In this document: in pieces, positions 5,956 through 13,336 of the stretch | Numbering within the stretch: position 1 is the stretch's first letter | Layout of the letters: every line of letters begins with the position of its first letter | DNA from: a virus | DNA: 64,000 bases | IMG/VR virus record: IMGVR_UViG_3300045921_000484 | Location: 25,258 to 89,257 of that record | Direction: 5' to 3' (one strand) | Notes under the pieces: model-generated | Told to the model about the DNA's origin: nothing | Seen by the model: the letters and a program-made list of their open reading frames with translations, nothing else | Databases searched by the model: none | Made by a program: the position numbers and the translations under genes

Positions 5956-8175
5956 TTTCTTTCCAAACCAATTTACTCTACCTCCCTTATATCTATTCAT
6001 TTGTTGTCTTCTAACTTTTAGTACTTGACTATAATCAACTCCTTCTACATAGTCTATATTCCTTAGACACTCATTTACATAGTTCATGAACTCTTTATCA
6101 ACAAACTTATTAGCCCAATCTTCAACCATTTCTTTATATTCGTATTTATTGAATACTGTTGTTGAGTTTACTATTGTCATGACACAATCATCATGTCCAA
6201 CGTCTGCGGCATATTTTATATTGCCAGCTGTTGTAACATGCTTAACAAATGTCGTTATCTCTCTAATATTATCTTCATTGGTTATTAAGAATCCTTTCCT
6301 CATCATTAAATCTTGATAGTCCTTAACCATTAGGTTCTTATTGTCTCCAACTTTTAGACCAATTTTTTCTTCATTTGAGTCAGACCTGTGTTTATATCTA
6401 AAGAATACAGAGGAACCGTAGTTATTGTTGCCATCAAAAACGTGTGGCATTTCTGCTAATAGTGTATTACCATAGTTATTCAATTCCAAAACTATCTTCA
6501 CATTATCAGGATTTAAATATTCGAATACAATCATGTAAAGTAGTTCAGCTAACTGTTTTACAGATATAATGTTACTTCTGTAAATACCTATTTGCTCAAG
6601 TCTAAAGAAGTCTGATATTGACTTATAAGATGCTTTTTGAATCTCTATTAGTTCTTTAGGCTTCTGTGATATTTTAAATATGTTTATAACTGAGTAATCT
6701 TGACCCAATCCTTCTGATATATCCACCGATATTATTATCTTATAGTCTTTTCTCATTAATGGTATAAACGATTCATCATCTACCCATTTTAAGTCAGAGT
6801 AATTAAATTTAAGTTTTCTGTCAAATTCTGGAATTTGTTCAAATACATAATTCTTCTTACCCTTCAATAATTCATCTATTATACTCTCACTTAAAAGTGA
6901 TTTACTTGAGTTTATAAATCTTAAACCATACTCTTGATTAAACGCATCTTCACCTCCTATATCTTTAATAGCTTCTTCCTTCCAGGTTGTTATTTCGGAT
7001 ATTGCTCTTATTGATACTTCGTGTCCATTTTTATCTATAAAGGTCATTGATCTCACATCATCCTCTGAACAAGATTCGTTATTATAGACATATATAACAT
7101 CTTTTAATTTGTCAACAATATATTTCATCTCTACTTTGGTTACATTTCCCCAAGTATCGTTTACTAACTTGAATATATCTTCTTTTGTTACACCATATTC
7201 ATGTAGTTTATGATTATTTAATCGTATATATGTTAGGAATCGACCAGGTACCTGATACCAATAAACCCTCATAGGCTTATAGTTATTCTTTTGTGGATCA
7301 CCATCTGGTCTTTCAGCATCTGTTAATAACTTATGAAATAGATTCATGCCATTTGGTGTTGATGTTATTATAATTTTTGAGTTGTTAACGGCAGATACGG
7401 TCGGGAAGGCTGCAGTATAGTATGGTTCTATGATATTTGATGGAATGTGAGCGAATTCATCTAAGTAAAGAACGTCAATGGTAAAACCTATAGCTGGCGT
7501 CTTTGTTCTTGCGGATGTTTTAATTCTACATCCATTCTCAAAGGTTAGTGATTTTTGATTCCAAGTTTTAATACCTGGTTTTAAGAAGAATGGTAGTAGA
7601 GTATAGATTGATTTAATCTTATCTACAATTTCCACAGCAGTATCACCCTTGTTAGCTACAATCATTATATTCTTATCATTATTGAATAGAATAGTATGTA
7701 ACATGAAGATTGATGATGATATAGTATTGTGTGACAGTATACCATTTGTAAAAAATCTATGGTTTGGATGAACAACCGTTAAGTCAAACATTGATGTTTT
7801 GTGATTGTCCGAAAATATTTCTTTAATAATACTATTTCCTTTTTCAGTTTTTATTATATCACCAACTCTTAAATCTTTAGTAAATATTTCATTGAATTCA
7901 CTATCAAATAATATGTGATTATCGGCACAAGTTAGTTTAAACCCATCTTCTGTAACTATATTATAATGTTTATATGGTTGAGTTATATGTATATTTGAAA
8001 CAGGTTCATATCCGGTATCAGTTTTAACCTTTATATTCATTAAGCATATAGAATTTAATATCTTTTTACTAATATCATCTTCATCTAAAGATATATTCCT
8101 ATATTCATACTTCTCTATTAATTCAATTGTATATTTAATAGTAATTATTAAATATTTTTTAAAAAATTTAAACAT
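5953..8175 (-). CDS. terL: C-terminal intein half fused to terminase large subunit C-terminal part
   Basis: 740 aa. Residues 1-150 are the C-terminal part of a split intein: intein block B (LTCADNH, with the TxxH), then DLRVGD, block F (FDLTVVHPNHRFFTNG) and the terminal HN. Residue 151 (Thr) begins the terminase extein, completing the Walker A motif left at ...SRQVGK by the gene at 9174..9713. Walker B is LYLDEFA (about 235-241), followed by the coupling motif TSTPNG. The C-terminal RNase-H-like nuclease starts at ISVDISEGLGQDYS. After trans-splicing the terminase would be about 707 aa (117 + 590). It is the motor and nuclease that packages DNA into the prohead. Its start overlaps the endonuclease stop by 8 bp. 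Confidence 0.88.
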   Translation of the reverse strand: MFKFFKKYLIITIKYTIELIEKYEYRNISLDEDDISKKILNSICLMNIKVKTDTGYEPVSNIHITQPYKHYNIVTEDGFKLTCADNHILFDSEFNEIFTKDLRVGDIIKTEKGNSIIKEIFSDNHKTSMFDLTVVHPNHRFFTNGILSHNTISSSIFMLHTILFNNDKNIMIVANKGDTAVEIVDKIKSIYTLLPFFLKPGIKTWNQKSLTFENGCRIKTSARTKTPAIGFTIDVLYLDEFAHIPSNIIEPYYTAAFPTVSAVNNSKIIITSTPNGMNLFHKLLTDAERPDGDPQKNNYKPMRVYWYQVPGRFLTYIRLNNHKLHEYGVTKEDIFKLVNDTWGNVTKVEMKYIVDKLKDVIYVYNNESCSEDDVRSMTFIDKNGHEVSIRAISEITTWKEEAIKDIGGEDAFNQEYGLRFINSSKSLLSESIIDELLKGKKNYVFEQIPEFDRKLKFNYSDLKWVDDESFIPLMRKDYKIIISVDISEGLGQDYSVINIFKISQKPKELIEIQKASYKSISDFFRLEQIGIYRSNIISVKQLAELLYMIVFEYLNPDNVKIVLELNNYGNTLLAEMPHVFDGNNNYGSSVFFRYKHRSDSNEEKIGLKVGDNKNLMVKDYQDLMMRKGFLITNEDNIREITTFVKHVTTAGNIKYAADVGHDDCVMTIVNSTTVFNKYEYKEMVEDWANKFVDKEFMNYVNECLRNIDYVEGVDYSQVLKVRRQQMNRYKGGRVNWFGKK
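7726..8175 (-). mobile_element. split intein, C-fragment (150 aa)
   Basis: Encodes the larger intein half. It carries block B, which in usual split inteins belongs to the N-half, so the split point is unusually early. The first 40 residues are extra, aromatic/basic then acidic (LDEDD), and may pair with the tail of the N-fragment. Confidence 0.85.
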
Positions 8176-9139
8176 TTTTTAATTGTTTTGTTTTTAATAT
8201 AAAGTTTACCATTTTTAAGACAACCAACTCCTTATTATTTCTATATTCCTTCTCACTTATATGTATTACTTTATAACCAGATTGTAATATATTTTGGTCT
8301 CTTTTTCTCTCTCTTTCTCTATTCTCTGGATTATCTCTATGATAATATGTCCCATCAAATTCTAAAATTAATTTCAAATCAGGTATAAAAAAATCAGGAA
8401 GTATATATGAATTATTTAACTTTAACCTAAACTCATAATTTCTATTTGTATCATGTATTTGGTTATTATCATCTAACCTAGCAAAATAAACTTTATTATC
8501 AAAACCTAATTTAACCAACTCATTATATATTGATATAAACATCTCTTGACTTATAACACTATAATTAACTTTTTTATAATTACTAAGCCATTTCTCTTGT
8601 CTATCTAACCATCTACTATAACCAATTTCTTTACCAAGTCTATCAATACACTTATCTAACGTAAATGTTCTTTGTCTCTCTTTCAATAGATTTTTAGATT
8701 CTTCAACTGAATATCCCTTATTGATATAATATTCCAATGTAGTAGGGTGTAATCTCTCTTTAATAGCTTCTTTAGCGAATTCACTTATATACTCTTCAAC
8801 ATTATATATATCCTTATACTTTATAAATTCTTTTGAAAATGGACTTCTTGATTTCCTCTCTAACTCAGTTGTTTTAGATTTATGATTAGGATTTTTTTCA
8901 CCCTTTACTTTCTCAGAAAACATTTTTTTATATTTTTCTTGTTTCATATGTTTTCCAGAGTTTTTAGTAGTATTTTTAATATCAGATAGAGCCATTATAG
9001 GAGCACCGGGAAATAATTTCTTATAATCCTCAGTGGTCATATTATTATGATTATATTTTAAGTGTTTACCATATATTCTCTTACATTGTTCGCCACATAT
9101 TCTACATGTAACAGTTTCTATATTATCATCTATTTTCAT
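8168..9139 (-). CDS. Vsr-like (EDxHD) homing endonuclease inside the fractured terL
   Basis: 323 aa. The N terminus has a zinc finger of the Ros/MucR or C2H2 kind (CRICGEQCKRIYGKHLKYNH, residues 11-30). A middle region of helical DNA-binding type follows. The C terminus holds the Vsr-like nuclease: PDFFIPDLKLILEFDG, then TYYHRD and RKRDQNILQSGYKVIHI. Free-standing endonucleases of this family are known to lie between the two halves of split-intein genes. It lies 34 bp after the N-half and overlaps the C-half start by 8 bp. It probably spreads the whole fractured arrangement by cutting intein-less terL. The gene is full length and looks active. Confidence 0.82.
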   Translation of the reverse strand: MKIDDNIETVTCRICGEQCKRIYGKHLKYNHNNMTTEDYKKLFPGAPIMALSDIKNTTKNSGKHMKQEKYKKMFSEKVKGEKNPNHKSKTTELERKSRSPFSKEFIKYKDIYNVEEYISEFAKEAIKERLHPTTLEYYINKGYSVEESKNLLKERQRTFTLDKCIDRLGKEIGYSRWLDRQEKWLSNYKKVNYSVISQEMFISIYNELVKLGFDNKVYFARLDDNNQIHDTNRNYEFRLKLNNSYILPDFFIPDLKLILEFDGTYYHRDNPENRERERKRDQNILQSGYKVIHISEKEYRNNKELVVLKMVNFILKTKQLKNV

Positions 9140-9173
9140 AAAAAATTAATTTTTTATTTATGTATTAAAAAAA

Positions 9174-9713
9174 TCATGGCTTCCTATCAAGTTGGTAAGC
9201 GTTTTCTAACCTATATAGATAATCATATAATTTAATCTTTAACTTTTCTAAAAAATTTAACTTTCTTTCTTTAGAAATCATTAAATAATAAAGCTTTCCA
9301 AATCTAATATCATATTTTATCCCATCTCGCTCTATTGAAATTATAGTATTAAAAGAAAAACATTTACCAACCTGCCTACTAGCCATTAGAATATTAAATC
9401 TATTATTTATGAAGTTATCTAATATCTCTTTTTGATAATCTCTTAATTTTATATTATTAATAGTCCCATCTTCTGTCTTTACTTTACAGTATTTTTCCGT
9501 GAAGTAGTGAACATCGAGAGCACATTTAATATATTCTTGTTGTTCTTCTTCTGTCATCTTAAATGACACACCAGATCTTCTTAGGCCAATTTCACTTTTC
9601 AGCCATGGATTTTGATATCTCTTTAAGACGATACCATCATTTATTTTATCTGTTGCTTCATCAACTAATCTTGTTGTGAACACCATTTGTCTCTCTTGTT
9701 GTTTAACTGACAT
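9174..9713 (-). CDS. terL: terminase large subunit N-terminal part fused to N-terminal intein half
   Basis: 179 aa. Residues 1-117 are the terminase N-domain, with the adenine-binding region (LRDYQKEIL) and the first part of Walker A (MASRQVGK). At residue 118 a Cys (CFSFNTIISI) starts the intein. The homologous intein part ends near residue 145 (FGKLYYLM); the remaining 34 residues are a charged helical extension. The intein therefore interrupts the P-loop between Lys and Thr, the most conserved point of the ATPase. The protein is inactive unless spliced in trans to the product of 5953..8175. It is divergently arranged with the gene at 9762. Confidence 0.88.
   Translation of the reverse strand: MSVKQQERQMVFTTRLVDEATDKINDGIVLKRYQNPWLKSEIGLRRSGVSFKMTEEEQQEYIKCALDVHYFTEKYCKVKTEDGTINNIKLRDYQKEILDNFINNRFNILMASRQVGKCFSFNTIISIERDGIKYDIRFGKLYYLMISKERKLNFLEKLKIKLYDYLYRLENAYQLDRKP
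9177..9362 (-). mobile_element. split intein, N-fragment (62 aa)
   Basis: Begins with the nucleophilic Cys and holds only block A before a helical extension. Short N-fragments of this kind are known for the atypically split inteins in TerL genes (for example AceL-TerL). Confidence 0.85.
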
Positions 9714-9732
9714 AAAGGAAAATTATTTTTTT

Positions 9733-9741
9733 TAATATATA
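9733..9741 (+). promoter_or_regulatory. TAATATATA promoter-like element
   Basis: Preceded by a run of seven T; 20 nt before the ATG at 9762. The overlapping sequence is nearly palindromic and could also serve terL on the other strand. Confidence 0.5.
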
Positions 9742-9761
9742 TTGTAAAAAACCGCCTTTCT

Positions 9762-10394
9762 ATGTCGAAAACAGAAAATGAAAGAAATAGATTACAAGAT
9801 GAGTTTGACCAAATTCAGTCAGAAAGTGGTGAATTTGATATATCTAAACACTTAGCTAAACCAGAAGATCTACCGGATTTAGGTGAAATAAAGATATATG
9901 ACTATGACTCCGATATGACTGTTGCTAGTCAACAGTCAATGGAGGTGCTTGAATCTTTAGTTGATTTATATTTGAGTGACGTTCCTCAATTAAAGCAACA
10001 TCCATATATTAGGAATAAAATGAAGGAAGATGCTATGGTTTATGCTGAATCCATTTTTTTATCCAAAATGACTAGAAAAAATTTCTTATCGCAACTAAGA
10101 CAAATTGATAATGGAGATAATTCAGCTAGGATGCATGAAGTTGTCAATCAAACTATTGCTCAAATAAGAGAGAATGCTAAGTTTTCTTCCACACAAAGAA
10201 CAGAATTGGAAAAGTTCTATAAGAATCTAAGAAAAGATTTAGGTCTTAATGATATCGAAAGTCCTGAAGTGAGGAAGGCAACACAAGAAGCATCTTCTGA
10301 TTCACAAGAGGACGAAGGTATTGGTTCTATAATAGATAATCGTAAACTAAATGATATGATTAAAGCTGCAATGAATAAGGATAAGAAGGATTAA
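9762..10394 (+). CDS. acidic helical protein divergent from terL
   Basis: 210 aa, mostly alpha-helical and charged, rich in Gln, Asp and Glu, with no transmembrane segment. No family is recognised. It lies immediately beside terL on the opposite strand with its own TAATATATA promoter. A small terminase subunit or a head-assembly factor is possible by position only. The segment of residues about 45-135 looks ordered (YDYDSDMTVASQQSMEVLES onward), while the last 35 residues look disordered. Its 3' end overlaps the convergent gene by 4 bp. Confidence 0.6.
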   Translation: MSKTENERNRLQDEFDQIQSESGEFDISKHLAKPEDLPDLGEIKIYDYDSDMTVASQQSMEVLESLVDLYLSDVPQLKQHPYIRNKMKEDAMVYAESIFLSKMTRKNFLSQLRQIDNGDNSARMHEVVNQTIAQIRENAKFSSTQRTELEKFYKNLRKDLGLNDIESPEVRKATQEASSDSQEDEGIGSIIDNRKLNDMIKAAMNKDKKD

Positions 10395-11239
10395 CCTTTC
10401 CAGTTAAAATTTTCAAATGCTTTTATCAGGTTACTCCATTCTATGTTAATTTTTGAGGTTTTAAATCTATTTATTTTATTAGGACTTACTAAGTTAACAT
10501 ATAGTATGTTATCGTTATTTTTTAGAGTTTCTTTCACTTTTAACTTTATAGATGATTCTGAATTTGATATCAATACTTGTAATATAGAGTTTGAGTTTAT
10601 TGCAAGATTAGTTGATGATGGATCATCATCATAATAATATATCTCATCATATTTTAATATTTCATTATTTGTAAACTTGTTACCATCTGTTTTTAATCCT
10701 ATTAGATGTTGTAGTAGTAGTCTAACTTTATCATGTGATATTTTATCTTCATTTCTATTATAGAATGTCTCTGATATAAAATAATAATTTTTTACAACAA
10801 GACCTTCACTCTTGAATTTATCTTCCATTTTTTTAATCATTAACTCATAATTCTTTTTATTATTTTTAGAGCAAATGATGTATATGTGATCATCCGTATT
10901 TTTAACGTGTTGTATGTTATCTGTGTTTATTTTGTACTCTATATTTTCAATCAATTCTTTATTCATGAATTCTTGCATAGAGAATCCTAAGTTAGATATA
11001 TCAGATTTGTAATTTTTACATTTAATCTTCAATACATCCATCATTTCTTTTGGTAGATAATATGATTTACCACTAAATTCTATTTTTGAATTTTGACTTT
11101 TGTATATTCCACTCTTTATCAGATTGAAGTCTGATTGTGACACTTTCATGATTGGAATGTTAGGTCTTTTTTTATCAACTATCCAAACCTTATTATCAAT
11201 AATCAATATTGTGTCTATATCAAAGAAATGGGCTTTCAT
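10391..11239 (-). CDS. HAD-like phage protein
   Basis: 282 aa. The N terminus MKAHFFDIDTILIIDNKVWI resembles the HAD nucleophile loop, with DxDT in place of DxDGT. HIYIICSKNNKKNYELMIKK fits motif II (Ser/Thr after a strand), and YYDDD (about residue 204) fits the acidic motif IV. Phages often carry such a HAD-like domain in proteins of unknown role. The missing Gly in the first motif may mean reduced or lost phosphatase activity. The downstream gene (11239..11475 lies upstream in transcription) abuts it by one base, indicating an operon. Confidence 0.55.
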   Translation of the reverse strand: MKAHFFDIDTILIIDNKVWIVDKKRPNIPIMKVSQSDFNLIKSGIYKSQNSKIEFSGKSYYLPKEMMDVLKIKCKNYKSDISNLGFSMQEFMNKELIENIEYKINTDNIQHVKNTDDHIYIICSKNNKKNYELMIKKMEDKFKSEGLVVKNYYFISETFYNRNEDKISHDKVRLLLQHLIGLKTDGNKFTNNEILKYDEIYYYDDDPSSTNLAINSNSILQVLISNSESSIKLKVKETLKNNDNILYVNLVSPNKINRFKTSKINIEWSNLIKAFENFNWKG

Positions 11240-11475
11240 TAGAAATACTTATTAATTTTATATATTATTTGATTTGGTTGATCATTGAATCTACCACCTT
11301 CATAATCTTTATCTTTCCAAGTGACCCCACCACTTAATTCATTACAAAAGCTTTCGCATTTATTGCACTCTTTTGGTTCCATTTTAATACCATCTATTAT
11401 AATCATATCATTCTCTGTATAAATGAATGTTGCTTTACACCATGGATTTCTACAAACTGATCTTAATTCTTCCAT
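11239..11475 (-). CDS. small Cys-rich (zinc-ribbon-like) protein
   Basis: 78 aa from MEELRSVC. The in-frame ATG 30 nt upstream sits in the promoter/terminator region and is not favoured. Cysteines occur as CRNPWC and later CNKCESFC, a plausible zinc site. TATATATA is positioned 4 nt before the ATG. It shares one base with the next gene downstream (HAD-like). Function unknown. Confidence 0.5.
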   Translation of the reverse strand: MEELRSVCRNPWCKATFIYTENDMIIIDGIKMEPKECNKCESFCNELSGGVTWKDKDYEGGRFNDQPNQIIYKINKYF

Positions 11476-11492
11476 AATGTATATATATAAAA

Positions 11493-11521
11493 GAAAACCC
11501 GTCATTTTTTTTGACGGGTTT
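11493..11521 (-). terminator. intrinsic terminator
   Basis: AAACCCGTCA / TGACGGGTTT stem around a T7 loop, with a U-rich minus-strand tail. Ends the transcript of 11526..11981. Confidence 0.8.
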
Positions 11522-11525
11522 ATCT

Positions 11526-11981
11526 TTACTTTATCATATTTTTACTTAATGCGAAATCATATAATATTGGTAAATTTAAATGTTTCACGAAGTTATCTCT
11601 TATATCTTTTAATTTTTTTGACCTTTTTACTATATTAACTATTAAAAATCCAAATTCTTCTTGAAAATCTAAGTAATAGTCACACCAAGGTTTATTATAA
11701 TGATCTAGAGTTCTCCATTCTGAATAACCACCAGTTAGCCAAAACAGTGATTTCTCCGGTGTTATTTCTTCATATACTATATCTTTTAATTCGACTTCCC
11801 ACACAGGACTGTCCCATTCTACTTTTCTCATTAGTATCGTTACTGCCTCTGCTACATCTGTCGTTAATTCTTTTCCAATTTCAAAATAGTATTCATTTCC
11901 TTCTTTATTAATTCTAATGATGTTATCGTCATATACACCATTTGCTCTTCTTGTCTCTAGAGCAACTCTTCTTTTTTTCAT
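11526..11981 (-). CDS. hypothetical protein, 151 aa
   Basis: No recognised family. It opens with a basic stretch (MKKRRVALETRR). The middle is rich in aromatic residues (EWDSPVWEVEL, GGYSEWRTLDHYNKPWCDYY), compatible with a compact alpha/beta domain. It lies 8 nt after the MORN-like gene on the same strand and ends at a strong terminator, so both probably share a transcript. Confidence 0.5.
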   Translation of the reverse strand: MKKRRVALETRRANGVYDDNIIRINKEGNEYYFEIGKELTTDVAEAVTILMRKVEWDSPVWEVELKDIVYEEITPEKSLFWLTGGYSEWRTLDHYNKPWCDYYLDFQEEFGFLIVNIVKRSKKLKDIRDNFVKHLNLPILYDFALSKNMIK

Positions 11982-11989
11982 AGTGATTT

Positions 11990-12292
11990 TTAATTTTTTA
12001 TATCTTTAACAAGATTAATGCCGCTATGCCATTTACCGCTAAAATTGCCGTTTTCAAATATCCCATTTTCCCAATTGCCATAAAATTCTCCATTTTTAAA
12101 AATACCGTAATGCCAATCACCCGAATAGAATGATCCATTATGCCATATTAATGTGTTTTTCTTGATTTCTAATTTAGCTCCTTCTATCTCAGAATCTATT
12201 AGCCAGAATAGACCATTTTCTTGAAGTATTTTGTTTATTTGATGTTCACTTTTGTATGTTTTACCATCAACTAACAATTCTAAATATCTCAT
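11990..12292 (-). CDS. MORN-repeat-like small protein
   Basis: 100 aa. The C-terminal half has four ladder repeats of the type W-x-x-G-x-F-x-x-G (NGSFYSGDWHYGIF, NGEFYGNWENGIF, NGNFSGKWHSGI), as in MORN-like beta-hairpin repeats. The N-terminal 45 residues (YLELLVDGKTYKSEHQINK) form a separate small domain. Such proteins are common as accessory genes of Bacteroidetes phages; role unknown. A mildly AT-rich region but no exact TAATATATA box precedes it. Confidence 0.55.
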   Translation of the reverse strand: MRYLELLVDGKTYKSEHQINKILQENGLFWLIDSEIEGAKLEIKKNTLIWHNGSFYSGDWHYGIFKNGEFYGNWENGIFENGNFSGKWHSGINLVKDIKN

Positions 12293-12406
12293 AACCGAAG
12301 TTAAATTTATACATTATATATTTGATTTTCATCTCTGGAAATTCACCACCATTGTTTTTTGAAGAAAAATGAATATATTATTGAAAAAAAATTATTTAAA
12401 AAAATA

Positions 12407-12432
12407 AAACCGAGATTTCTCTCGGTTTTTTT
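12407..12432 (-). terminator. intrinsic terminator after 12459..12809
   Basis: AAAACCGAG / CTCGGTTTT stem with flanking A and T runs. By position it ends the minus-strand gene at 12459. The rest of the 12293-12458 gap holds only AT-rich sequence. Confidence 0.8.
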
Positions 12433-12458
12433 AAGGTTTGTGAAAAAAGTCATTTTTT

Positions 12459-12809
12459 TTAATTTGAATTTTCATCAAGAAATTTCTTTTCAGTCACACT
12501 CAAAGATTCAATTCCATATAAGTTAATCTTATCAAGAATTGTATCGATAGTCATTTCCTTAGGAGCTTTTTTCTTAGCTTCAAATGGTTTGATAGCTTTA
12601 AGCATTTCATCTAAACAAGATGTGTAACCTATTGTGGGATCTATCTTTTGTGTATATGCTATTCCTTGACCATTTAATATGTAAATTTTAGCAAAACCTC
12701 TCTCTTTGTTGGTAATTAACATTTTTGAATCAATATTCAATTCTTTTGCAATTTGAATAAGTTTTTCATTGTTGTACATTGTAACGTCTATACAGATAAT
12801 GTTTTTCAT
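12459..12809 (-). CDS. tandem-duplicated small protein, copy 2
   Basis: 116 aa from MKNIICIDVTMYNNEKL. The copy at 12868..13212 is related over its whole length (shared IICID.TMYNNEKL, GFAK.YI, SLDE or CLDE, then ILDKIN.YGIE.L). The C-terminal motif ILDKINLYGIESLSVTEKKFL resembles a short module at the end of many Bacteroidetes proteins, where the pattern is DKI..G..SL..EE..FL. Function unknown. A host-type TATATTTG box lies 24 nt upstream, so the gene is a candidate for early expression. Confidence 0.6.
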   Translation of the reverse strand: MKNIICIDVTMYNNEKLIQIAKELNIDSKMLITNKERGFAKIYILNGQGIAYTQKIDPTIGYTSCLDEMLKAIKPFEAKKKAPKEMTIDTILDKINLYGIESLSVTEKKFLDENSN

Positions 12810-12833
12810 TGTGTATTGAATTAATTTATAATA

Positions 12834-12841
12834 CAAATATA
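12834..12841 (-). promoter_or_regulatory. host-type TATATTTG (-7) box
   Basis: 24 nt before the ATG at 12809, minus strand. Confidence 0.45.
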
Positions 12842-12867
12842 AGTATATTTTATTAATTTACCTAATT

Positions 12868-13212
12868 TTAAGAATTTTTTTCTAAAAAATCTATTTCAGT
12901 TTTTGTAAGTGTTTCAATTCCATATTTATTTATCTTATCAAGTATTGAATCGACTGTCATTACAGAAGGTTCTTCTATTGTAAATGGTACTATTTTTGAT
13001 ATTTCTTCATCTAAAGATGGTGTATATACTATTGTTTCTTTGTTCTTTTTTGTTGTGAATGCTAAAACTTTACCTTCATTGATATATAGTTTAGCGAAAC
13101 CTAATTTTTTATTTTCTAATAAAGTTTCTGATTTTATATTTAACTCATTGGCAATACTAACAAGTTTTTCATTATTATACATTGTTAGGTCTATACATAT
13201 AATATTTTCCAT
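12868..13212 (-). CDS. tandem-duplicated small protein, copy 1
   Basis: 114 aa, MENIICIDLTMYNNEKL. Paralogue of the next gene downstream, with the same N-terminal block and C-terminal ILDKINKYGIETL motif. Each copy has its own TATATTTG box rather than a shared transcript start. The duplication is diverged enough to be old. It may reflect dosage or diversification against a variable host target, but this is speculation. Confidence 0.6.
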   Translation of the reverse strand: MENIICIDLTMYNNEKLVSIANELNIKSETLLENKKLGFAKLYINEGKVLAFTTKKNKETIVYTPSLDEEISKIVPFTIEEPSVMTVDSILDKINKYGIETLTKTEIDFLEKNS

Positions 13213-13226
13213 ATATAAATATAATT

Positions 13227-13288
13227 AATTTAGATATATATCAATTTTTTACAAATATAATAATAATTTAGATATATATCAATTTTTT
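13227..13288. repeat. 24-bp direct repeat in the divergent promoter region
   Basis: aatttagatatatatcaatt followed by tttt occurs at 13227..13250 and 13265..13288, 38 bp apart. It flanks the TATATTTG box of the gene at 13212 and precedes the TAATATATA box of the gene at 13337. It may be an operator or a duplicated promoter part. Confidence 0.7.
13252..13259 (-). promoter_or_regulatory. host-type TATATTTG (-7) box
   Basis: 39 nt before the ATG at 13212. A TTG about 20 nt further upstream, inside the 24-bp repeat, could be the -33 element. Confidence 0.45.
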
Positions 13289-13304
13289 TTAGGAATATTA
13301 TTTT

Positions 13305-13313
13305 TAATATATA
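13305..13313 (+). promoter_or_regulatory. TAATATATA promoter-like element
   Basis: After a T5 run, 23 nt before the ATG at 13337. Confidence 0.5.
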
Positions 13314-13336
13314 CTTTGTAAAAAATAAATACATAT

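Noticed and set aside
8168-9139. Endonuclease as an in-frame domain of the intein
   Set aside because: It has its own start and stop and lies in different frames from both flanking intein halves, so it is free-standing.
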